DNA from: Cristatella mucedo
Taxonomy: Eukaryota > Bryozoa > Phylactolaemata > Cristatellidae
NCBI GenBank assembly: GCA_009760855.2
Contig: WPIO01000063.1
Coordinates: 1,857,001 to 1,921,000, forward strand
Length of the DNA: 64,000 nt
Direction of reading: 5' to 3'
Positions 36,301-43,325 of this stretch are shown in pieces. Within the stretch, counting starts at the first letter, position 1, and every line of letters starts with the position of its first letter. A program made the translations under genes and the position numbers. The notes beneath the pieces were generated by a model. It was not told the DNA's origin and did not search any database. It was given only the letters and a program-made list of their open reading frames with translations.

Positions 36301-38174
36301 CCTCAATTTCAAAAGCTTCATTCAGAAGACTGCTTCTACAGCTAGCCATCACTTCCGATCCCTATCCAAGATTAGAAGCTGTCTCCCACAGTGGCTTGTA
36401 AAAAATTTAACTAGCTCTTTAGTTCTGTCTCGGCTTGATTATTGTAATTCCCTTTTGGCTAGGCTGCCAAAGAAAGCTATTATGCCACTACAGAGGACTA
36501 TGAATATGGCTGCAAGGCTGGTCTTCAAGTCCCAGCGGTTTGAGCACGTGTCTCCTTTGCTGAAAGAGCTAGGATGGTTGCCGGTTGAGCAAAGGATACA
36601 GAGCAAAGTTCTTACGCTTACCCACAAGGCCCACCACGGCTTGGCTCCTTCGTACCTAGCTGAACTGCTGCATCAGTTTCAGCCTGTTCGCGCCCTCAGG
36701 TCCTGTGTGGACAATAAATTAGCTGTCCCATTCCTCTGCTTAAAGACAGTTGGCGACAGAAGCTTTAGCTCTGCAGGTCCTAGACTGTGGAACTCGCTTC
36801 CACAATTCTTACGCAACGACACCTACTCTCCAACTGCCGACTATGGCACATCTTTTTCAGCGGTCCTGAACTGCTACTTCTATGCTACTCACTACCTCAA
36901 CTGCTCTCCTGACTCTGCTATGCTTCCCACTTTCTCTTTGTTGCGTGAGACGAAGTCTGTTGGCTACCGAATGCGTACCGAAAGTCGCTTAGGCTGTGAG
37001 TGTGCTATACAAAACTCTCCTGTGTAACACCCACATGGTCTTTATGACTTTGTGGAGTTACTGACGGAGATACATTACATTACATTATACTCAGCAGCAG
37101 TACTTACATAAAAGGCCACAGCATGACCACTTCTGTTTTTCTAATGACTCTCCAGCTTATCCAAATAGCTTTGTGGCTGTCCAGATCGTACTACAACTAG
37201 ATGAAGCTGCGTTCATCTTGTGACCTTAATTTTTTTCAATCTTGGGTAGTAATCCTGTGGATATGCTGTGATTTCAGGACTTCGGGACTTTGAATAGCAC
37301 ACACTAACTAGTTTATTGCTTCCACTTTTGAAAAACCATGCTTGTATGTCGAAGTAGCTGTTTAAACTGATCTCAATCTGGCATCGTAATAACCACGTGT
37401 GAATGCGGTGTAGCGTGTACTTGACTGGTCTAGCGAGCTTGGAGAAGCAGGATTTAATAGCAGTTGACCGATTCAGAAATTCTGTATGAGGAGCTATCAG
37501 AGATGCACTCTTTATGCCGTGCAAAACGTGTTGGGGCTGCTAAGTGTCGTTGCCGATCCATCACGTCTTGAATATAAGCTAATCTGTAATTTAGATAACA
37601 AAAACAGCACTGTGAGGGCAGTCAACGGCAATGATCGTGTCAGTTTTTACCTCCTGTAGGGACTGGATTGACATGTTCGACTGAGGTGCCGAGTCCTTGA
37701 GCTGTTGAAACTTCATGTGTTTGACCGAGTTGGAGGGCAAAATGCAAAGTGTTAATGTCAATGGGTTAAACTGGTTTGCAACCATGTTCTACCATGTACC
37801 TCTTCAACTTGACTAGGCCTTTGGATTTTTGGCCTGGCTCTAGTTGCTCAGCTAGAAGCATCCTTGGCTCACACTCAATGGATGCCACTTTTGTCTATGG
37901 TGATGGCCAAGCAGATCTAGATTGCTGAGGAAGCATGCTCTTACTATTAAACCTGCAGGGACGATGCGGCAATGGTTGCAAAGTTAAAGAATACCAGCTG
38001 CTTGTTTTATTCCAGGTCATTGCCAAATTGGAGGAGAAAAATAGGTTCCTAGAAGCAGAGATCGCCCAGCTGCGATTCGAAAACGAGGCGCTGAAAAAGT
38101 TTAAGACGGTGCATGAACGGCAGGGCTGCAGCAATCAGATTTGTAGTAGCAACACTACATGTAATGACTCATGA
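3705..38174 (+). CDS. EIF2AK1: Haem-regulated-type eIF2-alpha kinase (HRI), 10-exon gene
   Basis: Ser/Thr kinase of the integrated stress response; the family phosphorylates eIF2-alpha in the cytosol to lower translation initiation. Exons inferred from GT-AG boundaries, phase and similarity to vertebrate HRI: 3705-4155, 4415-4573, 11310-11449, 21344-21460, 22392-22706, 26638-26803, 28237-28343, 30359-30721, 32421-32516, 38016-38174. Together they give 2073 nt, an open frame of 690 residues (human about 630). Visible motifs: glycine loop [10 protein letters not shown] (about 280-289), ATP lysine in YAVKH (302), alpha-C Glu (320), HRDVKTKN (481-488), DFG (502-504), YASPE (545-549), [18 protein letters not shown] in the C-lobe, then a Leu/Glu-rich coiled coil. 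The N-terminal part ([19 protein letters not shown]) aligns with the HRI N-terminal domain without a gap across the exon 2/3 junction, which separates it from PERK, PKR and GCN2. Start ATG 3705 is the first in-frame ATG. The exon 4 acceptor and exon 5 donor have alternatives. Confidence 0.9.
3822..3866 (+). repeat. 15-bp minisatellite x3 in EIF2AK1 exon 1
   Basis: Three exact copies of GGCGGCGGTCTGAGC in frame, encoding GGGLS three times. Confidence 0.9.
4314..4339 (+). repeat. (CCCG)n tract in EIF2AK1 intron 1
   Basis: Six consecutive CCCG-type units in the 259-bp intron 1, which is strongly GC-rich throughout. Confidence 0.8.
4415..4573 (+). CDS. EIF2AK1: EIF2AK1 exon 2 (N-terminal HRI domain)
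   Basis: Acceptor TTTTCAG at 4408-4414, donor GTAAGT at 4574. Encodes the HRI signature [19 protein letters not shown], matching the vertebrate stretch LLEHLCHVHEPNPLRSR. It is preceded by an Ala/Arg-rich run. It is joined to exon 3 across a 6.7 kb intron. Confidence 0.88.
4741..4786 (+). repeat. 17-19 bp tandem repeat, intron 2
   Basis: GGGGTAGGCTCGCCCAC occurs twice in direct tandem and a third copy begins. It lies 170 bp into intron 2. Confidence 0.75.
4870..9310 (+). other. EIF2AK1 intron 2, left part
   Basis: Mostly anonymous unique-looking sequence with no convincing exon. It holds a (TG)n tract at 6411-6475 and a degraded SINE-2/LINE-B-type tail at about 6800-6900 (- strand; CTAAGAGAACTTAATC then a GGGCTCGAGCCC box). 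All open frames are short and without family similarity. Confidence 0.5.
6411..6475 (+). repeat. (TG)n microsatellite
   Basis: Two TG runs separated by CGCATGCGTGATTT, in intron 2 of EIF2AK1. Confidence 0.9.
9313..9432 (+). repeat. (GA)n purine tract
   Basis: About 120 bp of almost pure purine (GAGA with GGA interruptions) in intron 2. Open frames reading RERER or SLSLS across it are artefacts. Confidence 0.9.
9960..10760 (+). mobile_element. Tc1/mariner transposase relic
   Basis: Decayed transposase on the + strand. [20 protein letters not shown] at about 10060-10120 matches the Tc1 second helix-turn-helix; [18 protein letters not shown] (about 10431-10485) matches [24 protein letters not shown] (about 10537-10572) is the SPDLNPIE hallmark. 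Frameshifts and stops separate these blocks, so it is inactive. A second, inverted copy lies at about 30.96-31.42 kb. Confidence 0.8.
11310..11449 (+). CDS. EIF2AK1: EIF2AK1 exon 3 (rest of N-terminal domain)
   Basis: Acceptor CTTCTAG at 11303-11309; donor GTCGGT at 11450 is weak but phase-correct. It encodes [19 protein letters not shown] and ends with [11 protein letters not shown], aligning with the vertebrate LLCQTFIKMGLL to LMRSAKE region. One His (in TVHIE) lies near the paired His reported as a haem ligand in mammalian HRI; the alignment there is loose. Confidence 0.82.
12357..12630 (-). mobile_element. LINE-A 3' UTR fragment
   Basis: Near-identical to the 3' end of LINE-A in reverse, beginning with the AATGTAATGTATCTCC tail complement and truncated after about 270 bp. 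In EIF2AK1 intron 3. Confidence 0.85.
13081..13262 (+). repeat. tRNA-derived SINE-1 copy
   Basis: Complete + strand copy: GGTGAGCCGTGGTGGCTCAC head, GGTTCGAGTCC B box, palindromic core, AGCCGTAAAGGCTCTTCTGT and the AATCACCTA end. It directly follows a short LINE-B-like tail (- strand) at 13025-13078. Confidence 0.88.
13484..13748 (+). mobile_element. LINE-B 3' end
   Basis: 3' UTR of LINE-B: AGGACAGCATTTAGTGGGTC, then AAGCGCCTAGAGAGAGATTG, ending in (ATT)n. Confidence 0.88.
14477..14645 (-). repeat. tRNA-derived SINE-1 copy
   Basis: Reverse copy with the AATCAGCTAG end, core, B box (GGATTCGAACCC in reverse) and CACTAGGTACGG head. Confidence 0.85.
15078..15748 (-). mobile_element. LINE-A 3' portion with intact RT C-terminus frame
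   Basis: Minus-strand 166-codon frame with [40 protein letters not shown] and [11 protein letters not shown], near-identical to 36455-37027 of the long LINE-A copy, plus 3' UTR and (ACATT)n tail. 5'-truncated. Confidence 0.9.
15799..16244 (+). mobile_element. pogo/Tigger-like MITE, copy 1
   Basis: Begins CAGTCCCCCGACTTATGAAA and ends in the inverse (GGCTGACTG), flanked by TA on both sides. The interior shares blocks with the copy at 23921-24164 (AGTAGATTTGACAAC, ATGTCTGACAG, AACGTATCACA). No transposase frame; non-autonomous. Confidence 0.75.
16590..16850 (-). mobile_element. LINE-B RT fragment
   Basis: Minus strand: [20 protein letters not shown] and [15 protein letters not shown] correspond to the LINE-B segment after the RT palm. 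Short and broken. Confidence 0.7.
17262..20237 (+). mobile_element. LINE-B 3' fragment split by a nested LINE-A
   Basis: LINE-B sequence runs 17262-17429 ([20 protein letters not shown] region), stops at CACCTATTTA and resumes at about 19997 with ACAGCATTTAGTGGGTCC through its 3' tail. In undisturbed LINE-B copies these two ends are directly adjacent. The interval is the LINE-A copy listed next. Confidence 0.78.
17430..19996 (+). mobile_element. 5'-truncated LINE-A copy
   Basis: Covers the end of the endonuclease ([29 protein letters not shown]) through the RT ([37 protein letters not shown]) to the 3' UTR with an ACATTACATT-like end. Several frameshifts (for example around 18105, 18560 and 18850) and stops; inactive. 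In EIF2AK1 intron 3. Confidence 0.92.
20238..20713 (+). mobile_element. LINE-B 3' end, second copy in tandem
   Basis: Begins TCAGATCTACTCCCCCACCA ([14 protein letters not shown]), includes [20 protein letters not shown] and the complete 3' UTR, and ends in (ATT)n. Confidence 0.88.
20815..20967 (+). repeat. Degraded SINE-1 copy
   Basis: B-box remnant ATTCGGGTCCTGC, core TTGCCTACTGCAAGAGGTGG, AGCCGTGAAGGCTCTTC and AATCAGCTAG end. Confidence 0.75.
21344..21460 (+). CDS. EIF2AK1: EIF2AK1 exon 4 (glycine-rich loop)
   Basis: Encodes [17 protein letters not shown] and the loop end FGRVYK, matching vertebrate SRYLNEFEELAILGKGG. Donor GTGAAT at 21461. Two CAG acceptors lie 10 bp apart, at 21331-21333 and 21341-21343. 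Only the second keeps the frame with the chosen exon 3 donor, although the first has the better pyrimidine tract. Confidence 0.88.
22392..22706 (+). CDS. EIF2AK1: EIF2AK1 exon 5 (ATP lysine, alpha-C, acidic insert)
   Basis: Acceptor TTTCGTAG at 22384-22391. Encodes [14 protein letters not shown] with the ATP-binding lysine, [20 protein letters not shown] around alpha-C, then a Ser/Asp/Glu-rich kinase insert of about 65 residues, shorter than the roughly 140-residue insert of mammalian HRI. Donor GTAACA at 22707; GTAAGC at 22737 is also phase 0 and would add ten residues. Confidence 0.9.
22800..23493 (+). mobile_element. LINE-B-family debris in intron 5
   Basis: A short - strand tail (22800-22875: AATAATAAT then AGCACCCCCAGAGAACTTG) is followed by a diverged + strand 3' portion ending in GGCACCTGGATAAAAAG and (ATT)n. 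Confidence 0.6.
23691..24896 (+). mobile_element. Non-autonomous element with AAAATAG-motif termini
   Basis: The left end has repeated GACAGAATAGCCC / GGCAAAATAGCCCC / CGACAAAATAGTCCCG motifs (23691-23760). The right end (24740-24815) has the inverse type (GCTCTTTTGTC, TTATTTTGTCAGGGCTG), then a hairpin with 26-bp arms at 24790-24815 and 24871-24896. A MITE is nested within. No coding capacity; family unknown to me. Confidence 0.5.
23921..24164 (+). mobile_element. pogo/Tigger-like MITE, copy 2
   Basis: CAGTCAGCCCTCGACTTTAA at the left and GTAAGTCGGGACTG at the right are inverted termini flanked by TA. Internally deleted relative to copy 1 at 15799-16244. Confidence 0.78.
25128..25240 (-). 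mobile_element. LINE-B 3' tail
   Basis: Reverse copy of the last ~100 bp of LINE-B, with (AAT)n start, AAGCGCCCTCTGAGAACTC and GCGCTTTACATTTGCTGC. Confidence 0.85.
26638..26803 (+). CDS. EIF2AK1: EIF2AK1 exon 6 (hinge, alpha-D)
   Basis: Acceptor TTTGTAG at 26631-26637, donor GTACGG at 26804. Encodes [18 protein letters not shown], matching vertebrate MLHIQMQLCELSLWDWI. A Gly/Thr/Asp-rich stretch follows that makes the alpha-D to alpha-E linker about 19 residues longer than in human HRI. Confidence 0.9.
26985..27470 (-). mobile_element. LINE-B RT fragment in intron 6
   Basis: Minus strand: [20 protein letters not shown] and CRTRC-like remnants equal the LINE-B post-palm segment ([20 protein letters not shown]). 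Broken by frameshifts. Confidence 0.75.
28237..28343 (+). CDS. EIF2AK1: EIF2AK1 exon 7 (catalytic loop start)
   Basis: Acceptor TTTGTAG at 28230-28236, donor GTTTGG at 28344. Encodes [20 protein letters not shown]; the catalytic Asp is residue 483. The Cys in SPACID sits where mammalian HRI has its Cys-Pro haem motif, but the next residue is Ile. Confidence 0.92.
28344..29187 (+). other. EIF2AK1 intron 7, left part
   Basis: No exon seen. Contains a tandem ATTCGCACCT motif pair at about 28590-28627, a (GA)n tract at 28677-28714 and a TGTGTGC-rich stretch at about 29100-29180. Confidence 0.5.
29188..29371 (+). repeat. tRNA-derived SINE-1 copy (best preserved)
   Basis: GGTGAGCCGTGGTGGCACAC head, A-box-like CACTAGGTAAGGCGG, B-box GGGTTCGAATACTG, hairpin core TCGCCACTGCAAGCGGTGGT, AGCCGTAAAGGCTCTTCTGT and (ATTT)n end. 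A LINE-B-like tail follows at about 29415-29490. Confidence 0.9.
29500..30358 (+). other. EIF2AK1 intron 7, right part
   Basis: Anonymous intron sequence; no exon, repeat or RNA gene recognised. Confidence 0.4.
30359..30721 (+). CDS. EIF2AK1: EIF2AK1 exon 8 (DFG to C-lobe)
   Basis: Acceptor TTTGCAG at 30352-30358, donor GTTAGT at 30722. Starts with TKNIFLQ, so the catalytic loop reads HRDVKTKN with Thr instead of Pro. Contains [11 protein letters not shown], an Ala/Asp-rich activation segment, [15 protein letters not shown] and [20 protein letters not shown], the last closely matching vertebrate HRI. Confidence 0.94.
30960..31425 (-). mobile_element. Second Tc1 relic, inverted copy
   Basis: Reverse complement of parts of the 10.0-10.9 kb element: the stretch CACCAATGCACGTACTGCAT and the interval around CCATAATAACCAGCTTTCC match in reverse. 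It also shares the CTGCAACCAGCTGTAATCAT end with 10847-10870. It has an internal deletion relative to the first copy and lies in EIF2AK1 intron 8. Confidence 0.75.
32421..32516 (+). CDS. EIF2AK1: EIF2AK1 exon 9 (end of kinase domain)
   Basis: Acceptor TTCTTAAAAG at 32411-32420, donor GTACTT at 32517. Encodes [18 protein letters not shown], which parallels vertebrate AKYIQHLTRRNSSQRPSA, then [12 protein letters not shown]. The invariant kinase Arg is in RRPSA. Confidence 0.88.
33138..33240 (-). mobile_element. LINE-B 3' tail
   Basis: Reverse tail: AATAATAAAATACATTTGAT, with the ACATTTGATAAAG unit duplicated, AAGCACCCTCAGAGAACTC. Confidence 0.8.
33380..33505 (-). repeat. Degraded SINE-1 fragment
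   Basis: Reverse fragment with GAGCCTTAACGACTATC, CACTTGCAG and GGACTCGAACCCACGACCT (B box inverse). Confidence 0.7.
33711..35537 (+). pseudogene. LINE-A endonuclease frame (ORF2 first part)
   Basis: 608-codon frame carrying the whole endonuclease plus the linker up to the RT. It terminates 24 codons past a shared A AAG GGG heptamer where the RT continues in the -1 frame. Mobile-element protein, not a host gene. Confidence 0.9.
35465..36283 (+). pseudogene. LINE-A reverse-transcriptase frame (ORF2 second part)
   Basis: 272-codon frame with the RT fingers and palm, including catalytic YADD ([14 protein letters not shown]). Ends at a TGA in ARNV where related copies read [12 protein letters not shown]. 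Confidence 0.92.
36455..37027 (+). pseudogene. LINE-A ORF2 C-terminal frame
   Basis: 190 codons after the palm: [80 protein letters not shown]. Different frame from the preceding RT segment. Confidence 0.9.
37088..38015 (+). other. EIF2AK1 intron 9, right part
   Basis: Anonymous intron between LINE-A and exon 10. No repeat or exon recognised. Confidence 0.4.
38016..38174 (+). CDS. EIF2AK1: EIF2AK1 exon 10 (C-terminal coiled coil, stop)
   Basis: Acceptor TTATTCCAG at 38007-38015. Encodes [20 protein letters not shown] followed by ENEALKKFK, heptad-like and equivalent to the C-terminal coiled coil of vertebrate HRI. TGA at 38172-38174 after a short Cys/Asn/Ser-rich tail. Confidence 0.88.
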   Translation, partial: VIAKLEEKNRFLEAEIAQLRFENEALKKFKTVHERQGCSNQICSSNTTCNDS

Positions 38175-39345
38175 TCCGCGTGCCATGTTTGCTCCATTTC
38201 TCATGATCGACATGCATGACCCCTCTTCCAGGAGTTCTATGCGATCGTCTGCCTCGTGTGCTGAGTGCCGTCTTGCTGTGAATGGCTCAGGTAACGTTCT
38301 GGCGATCCCTGGAGACAGAGTTTTAGCATCATCATATTCATTTAGATGCTCTGACGTTGTCACATTCTGCCTCTTGCAAGACAGGTTGTGGACTGGACCT
38401 TGCGATGCCTATTGCAGCATTGGTACAGCGTGAATGTCGAGAACGAGCCACAATGATAAGTCGCACAAGCTTGTGTAGAGCCTTTTGTGGCTTCTAACTC
38501 GCCAATCTATTACTGCTGGACTCACCAATTGCATTCCGTGATAGCATTAAGCAGCCTGCGATCGACTGCTGCATCTCCGTGTACCTTGTCAAGTTGGTTT
38601 GTTTTTAAGCTCTGTTTTAGGTTTTGAGCCAGACAGTTTACTTTTACATACAATGTTTTTTGGTATTACGTTTGCTGCAACCGTGTGCGATTTCCTTGTG
38701 CATTGTGTATTGCTTGTTTGACCCCTGATTGGCTTTTTGTCCTTGCATGGAGACTGCTGACCGCCTGCGTAGCATTAAGTGTGTGCTGCTGCTGCCACTG
38801 CTGCTCCCGCTGCCGCTGGAGAGACATCGAGTCTTACATCGTGTTTGTGTGATCGGTCTCAGTTTGCTTTTTGTTTTGCTTTATGTTTGCTTTTGCTCAG
38901 TTTGCTTGATTTGAATCAGGCATATGCATATAGGATACGTTAACAAGTTCACATGCAAGTGTTGGCACAGCAATCAGCACGTGTCAGGCAGTGCAGGTGC
39001 ACTTTCAGGGGCACTAGTTTCACTGCCTGAACTTGCGATTCAGTGCAACTTGCATCTTCTTTTTGGTTTGCTTTTCCGGTGATGCTTAGATGTTGAACGT
39101 GTAGTTTTGAAACTTGGCACTTTCACCGGGGTGGCATGTCAGTCTTGAGGTTCAAGTGCCGGCCACAAAGGTTCTTTTCGTAACGAAATGTTAAACTAAC
39201 TCTTTGCTTAATTGTAAAGACCAAAACATGTAGCAAAAATTTTCCACAAGCAGCAGGAAAAACTTGGTTCATTGCATGTTAGTTGAGGCGCTTTATTACT
39301 AGGACTTGCTGTGCCCGAGCATCTTTCACCAACTTTGTAGAGCTA

Positions 39346-39351
39346 AATAAA
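39346..39351 (+). promoter_or_regulatory. Candidate poly(A) signal, EIF2AK1
   Basis: First clear AATAAA downstream of the stop at 38174, which would imply a 3' UTR of about 1.2 kb. Transcript data would be needed to confirm it. Confidence 0.4.
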
Positions 39352-39821
39352 AGGGGGTGGGGTGGCCGATTTATTGCCCTTAAAAGATTTGAGGGTAAGG
39401 CAAAGCTGAGGGTGATGGAGGACTCGCCATGCGATTAGAGCTAGGCTTTTCTGCCAATTCTATTTATAACCGGCAGTTCGAACGGCAAGCATCTTTCAGG
39501 AGAGCATTTAGTAATAGAGTGGTGTTAATCATCATCCGAAGGACCGCCTCCTTGCAATGATTGGAAAGAGCCTGCCTCCACCAAGGAGTCAAGGAGTAAC
39601 TGAACTTGTAGCTTATTTCTTTGAGCTATATTGATTGCCTTAGCAGGACATATGAGTGGGCCGCAGAATTGCAAAAAAAACATCTCAACTTGAACTTGTG
39701 ATGTTCTGTGTAGTTTTAGACTGTGCCTGTATTCATGAAGGTGGTACTACCACTCCCAAGGCTAACGACATGATCAGTCGTACGGCAATGCCAGCTTTGA
39801 GCTCCCATTCCTCCAGTAGTT

Positions 39822-39901
39822 TGTGAGCCGTGATAGGCACATTAAGTAAGACGGTTGGTTTTCATGACCTCGGACCTGTGAGTTCAAAGGTCAGTGCCAT
39901 A
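39822..39901 (+). repeat. SINE-1 head fragment
   Basis: GTGAGCCGTGATAGGCACAT, AAGTAAGACGGTTGG and GTGAGTTCAAAGGTC match the tRNA-like head only. Confidence 0.65.
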
Positions 39902-40452
39902 ATCTTCAAATGACGAATCTGTACTAGTAAAGGACTACTGGCCGTGTGCTATAACTACTTGTAGTCGCAACTGCGTATGTCGATGACTGCATAGAAGTGA
40001 CGTCGGATTGTGTCTACATGCATTTAAGGGGTCCTAAAGGCTTAGAGCTATCTGTGCTGATGGACTCACGAGGGATTTCCCATACGAGAGCAACCGGGTT
40101 GACTCGGCAATATCAACAGGAAGTTGCTGTGGATCCGCAGTTTAATATGTCAACAAGTGAGAGGGGGGAAAGACCACAAATAATGCCCATAGTTGTAAGT
40201 TATATTTGGTCTGCAATAATGAACCAGCCGGAACTACTTGGCCATCTTGATGTTGGTAGAACTAGTTCCAAACGGCATCGAGGTGCCTGTCAAGGTTCAA
40301 ACTTCGAGTTTTAACGTCCTTGTTTAAGACCGTATATGTTTATATTGCTGTGCTAGTTAATAAGAAGCAACCTATTCGCAAACATGGTTAAGAAATGTTT
40401 TATGTATCAACGCACCTTAATTTTTTAGCTATTCGAGTGTTTTAAGCACCAA
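39902..40452 (+). other. Intergenic, 105-codon open frame without known family
   Basis: Open frame 39997-40314 has no recognised motif, no splice context and no relatives in the window. I do not call it a gene. Confidence 0.3.
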
Positions 40453-40722
40453 ATGTAATGTAATGTATCTCCGTCTGTAACTCCACAGAGTCATAAAGAC
40501 CATGTGGGTGTTAAGAATTTTGTATAGCGAACTCACAGCCTAAGCGGCTTTCGGTACGCATTCGGTAGCCAGCAGACTTCGTCTCACGCAACAAAGAGAA
40601 AGTGGGAAGCATGGCAGAGTCAGGAGAGCATTTGAGGTAGTGAGTAGCATGGAAGTAGCAGCTCAGGACCGCTGAAAAGGATGAGCCATAGTCAGCAGCA
40701 GGAGAGTAGTTGTCGTTTCGTA
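40453..40722 (-). mobile_element. LINE-A 3' UTR fragment
   Basis: Reverse of the LINE-A 3' end (AATGTAATGTATCTCCGTCT), truncated after about 270 bp near the same point as the 12357-12630 copy. Confidence 0.85.
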
Positions 40723-40977
40723 AGTGTGCCAGAAAGGCACACTACGTCGTTAATTGTATTGCCTTTGTTCCTGTAGGTATCAGCTTTCCTGTAGTTGGCA
40801 CCGTATACCGGTTGTATTTAGATCTCTTTTAGTTAGCTCTTGATGAAACAAAGCTTATTGATTTTAATGATATGCCAAAACCTATGATCAATAGCTGCCT
40901 AGTATACTTAGTCTTACTGTCCAAGTGGCTCACCTCATTGATGACCTGGCCGCGCCTCAATAAATGTAAATAAATTA

Positions 40978-41125
40978 AGATAATTCATTTGTATAGCGCC
41001 TCAAGAGAACTCAGTCTCTATTCAGGCGCTTCACGTGTGCCAAATGGCACGACCTCAGCCAAACCTTGATCGGGGCCAGCACCTTAACCACTGGACCCAT
41101 CCAGCGAGGCGATGTAGGCTCAGCC
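40978..41125 (-). repeat. tRNA-derived SINE-2 with LINE-B-like tail
   Basis: In reverse: head with TCCAGTGGTTAAGGTGCTGG (A box) and CCCGATCAAGGTTT (weak B box), spacer, then tail AAGCGCCTGAATAGAGACTG and TTCTCTTGAGGCGC, similar to the LINE-B 3' UTR. Tail-only relatives lie at about 6800-6870 and 48097-48170. Confidence 0.65.
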
Positions 41126-41496
41126 AACAATCTGTCTCTATTTGGTTTTTTATTTTTGTGTTCGCTTAGCTTTAAAGCTCTTACATTTCTTTTTAAATTC
41201 AATAAGAGCGTTTAGCACAACTTGACTTGGTATGTGATTTGAGGCTGTAAAAGAGCAAAAATGTAGATTCTGCTTCACACTAGCCATATATTCTCCTGAC
41301 GCCAGTCAAGCTTAAAAGATGGATCGTGTTGACCTGGTAGATCATGGGGTCAATATAGCTTGTTTAGCAGGAAAATTTCCCAGCGTGTTTGTTCCGACCT
41401 TGACAGTGGCTGCTGGCCTGCCCAGTATGAATGGCCTTATACTGGTAATGAGCTATGACGCTGCTCCATTTTGAGTACGTACAGTCACAACTGGTT

Positions 41497-41538
41497 TAAA
41501 TAACTGATCGAATGTCAAGACATTCGATCAGTTATTTA
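41497..41538. repeat. Perfect 20+20 bp palindrome
   Basis: TAAATAACTGATCGAATGTC, two bases (AA), then its exact reverse complement. In intergenic DNA beside LINE-B. Confidence 0.95.
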
Positions 41539-42464
41539 GTCATTTTAGCGAACTACTTTTACAAGCCTTAACTATAGTGGTCACCTGCAGCCACTGCAGG
41601 AAGTCATGTTAGCGGGAGTGCAGACTGCAACTCGATGGGCTGCACCGATAGTACTCTCATAATAATTCACTTGATAAAGCGCCCTCAGAGAACTTAATCT
41701 CTCTCTCTAGGCGCTTTACATTTGCTGTAAAGTGAAATGCAATTGAATGGTAAGTAAAATCATGCTTGAAAAATTAACGAAATGAATAATATGGTTAGGG
41801 GTGACATGCACAGGGTCAGCATGCAAATGTGGTTAGTGGCAGCATGCACAGTGTCAGCACGAAGAAGCACGTGAATAACGAATCACAGGGACCCACTAAA
41901 TGCTGTCCTAAATAGGTGTGTTTTAGGTTCCTTTTAAATGTGGTCAGGTCAGGAGATGTTCTGACGCAGGTCGGGAGGGAGTTCCAGGCTTTAGGAGCAT
42001 AAAAACTAAATGCACGGCCTCCAAAGGATTTAAGGTTTGTACGAAGTATTTGTAGACTGTTGGATTCCGAAAAGCGGGTGGTACGATGCTTGGCCTGATG
42101 GGGTAGTATATCTGAGAGATAGGCTGGAGCCATAGAATGAAGGGACCTAAAAGTGAGCGACAAAACCTTGAAGTCAATCCGTTGCTTGACTGGTAGCCAG
42201 TGCAGGTCGGCGAGAAGTGGAGTAATGTGGCAACTGCGACGCTCACGACAGACAAGTCTAGCTGCCGAGTTTTGCACCAGCTGCAATCGCCTGATCGCAC
42301 ACGCTGGTAGGCCAGTAAGCAGTGAGTTGCAGAAGTCGAGACGGGATGTCCAATGCATGGACCAACTTAGATGTGGTATCTTTATCTAAACAAGCCCGAA
42401 TTTTATCAATGTTATGAAGCTGAAAATAGGCGGATTTGACTGTGGAGCTGATATGGTCGTCTAA

Positions 42465-43325
42465 CTAGAGGTCGCTTTGGAATATGACACCTAGATTTCG
42501 AGCTGATTCGACAGGAGATATGCTGGCAGAGCCAATTTTGAGAGTCAGCCTGTCCAATCTCTGGATCACACTGGGTTTGCCCATGACTAGTACGTTACTT
42601 TTGTCATCGTGTAGTTTTAGAAAATTTGCTGCCATCCATGTGCGGATGTCATCAATGCATGCAGCACGTGAGTTGAGAGAATTTGAGGTGCTCGAAGGCT
42701 GGGAGGGATGAAAGCAAAGGTACAACTGAGTGTCATCCGCATAGAAGTGAAATCCTAGATTGTGCTTGGCAATCACATCAACAAGAGGGAGAGTATAAAC
42801 CGTGAAAAGAACCGGACCTAGCACGGAGCCCTGAGGTACTCCATATTTTAGAGGCACTTCAGATGATCTTTGTCCATTCTCGTCAATACTCTGGAGTCTA
42901 CCACTAAGACAGGACCTGAACCACTGCTGAGCAGTGCCAGTGATGCCTAGGCGAGATAAGAGGCGCTCGAGAAGTACTTTGTGATCGATGGTATCAAAAG
43001 ATGCCGAAAGATCAAGCAAAACAAGCAGAGACACTCTACCCATGTCTGCATTCCTAAGTAGGTCGTTGTATACCATAAGCAATGCTGACTCTGTGGAGTG
43101 ATTAGCTCTAAAGCCAGACTGGAACTTACTAGCAAGGTGTGAGGTTTCGATATACGAGTTCAGCTGGTCCGCCACGACCCGTTCGAGTGTCTTTGATGAG
43201 AACGGTAGAAGGGAAACTGGACGGTAGTTGCTCAAGTTCTCTTGGTCAAGTGAAGCTTTCTTGAGAAGTGGCCTGACTACAGCTTTTTTGAAAGGTACTG
43301 GGACATGACCTGAGGCTAATGACAT
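42465..43325 (-). pseudogene. LINE-B reverse-transcriptase frame
   Basis: 286-codon RT frame with [20 protein letters not shown] and [19 protein letters not shown], closing at [12 protein letters not shown]. Confidence 0.92.

Larger units (their letters stand above)
33545..37087 (+). mobile_element. LINE-A, near-full-length CR1/L2-type retrotransposon
   Basis: About 3.5 kb non-LTR element in EIF2AK1 intron 9. Apurinic endonuclease: [57 protein letters not shown] (33711-34730). Reverse transcriptase: [81 protein letters not shown] (35490-36180), then a CR1-type C-terminus and a 3' UTR ending in (ACATT)n, not poly(A). Interruptions: -1 frame change at about 35470, stop after ARNV at 36281-36283, and a further frame change before 36455. 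No ORF1 seen. Recent by similarity to other copies, but not intact. Confidence 0.93.

Noticed and set aside
39997-40314. 105-codon open frame as a gene
   Set aside because: No known motif, start context, splice support or relatives; length is within chance for this composition.
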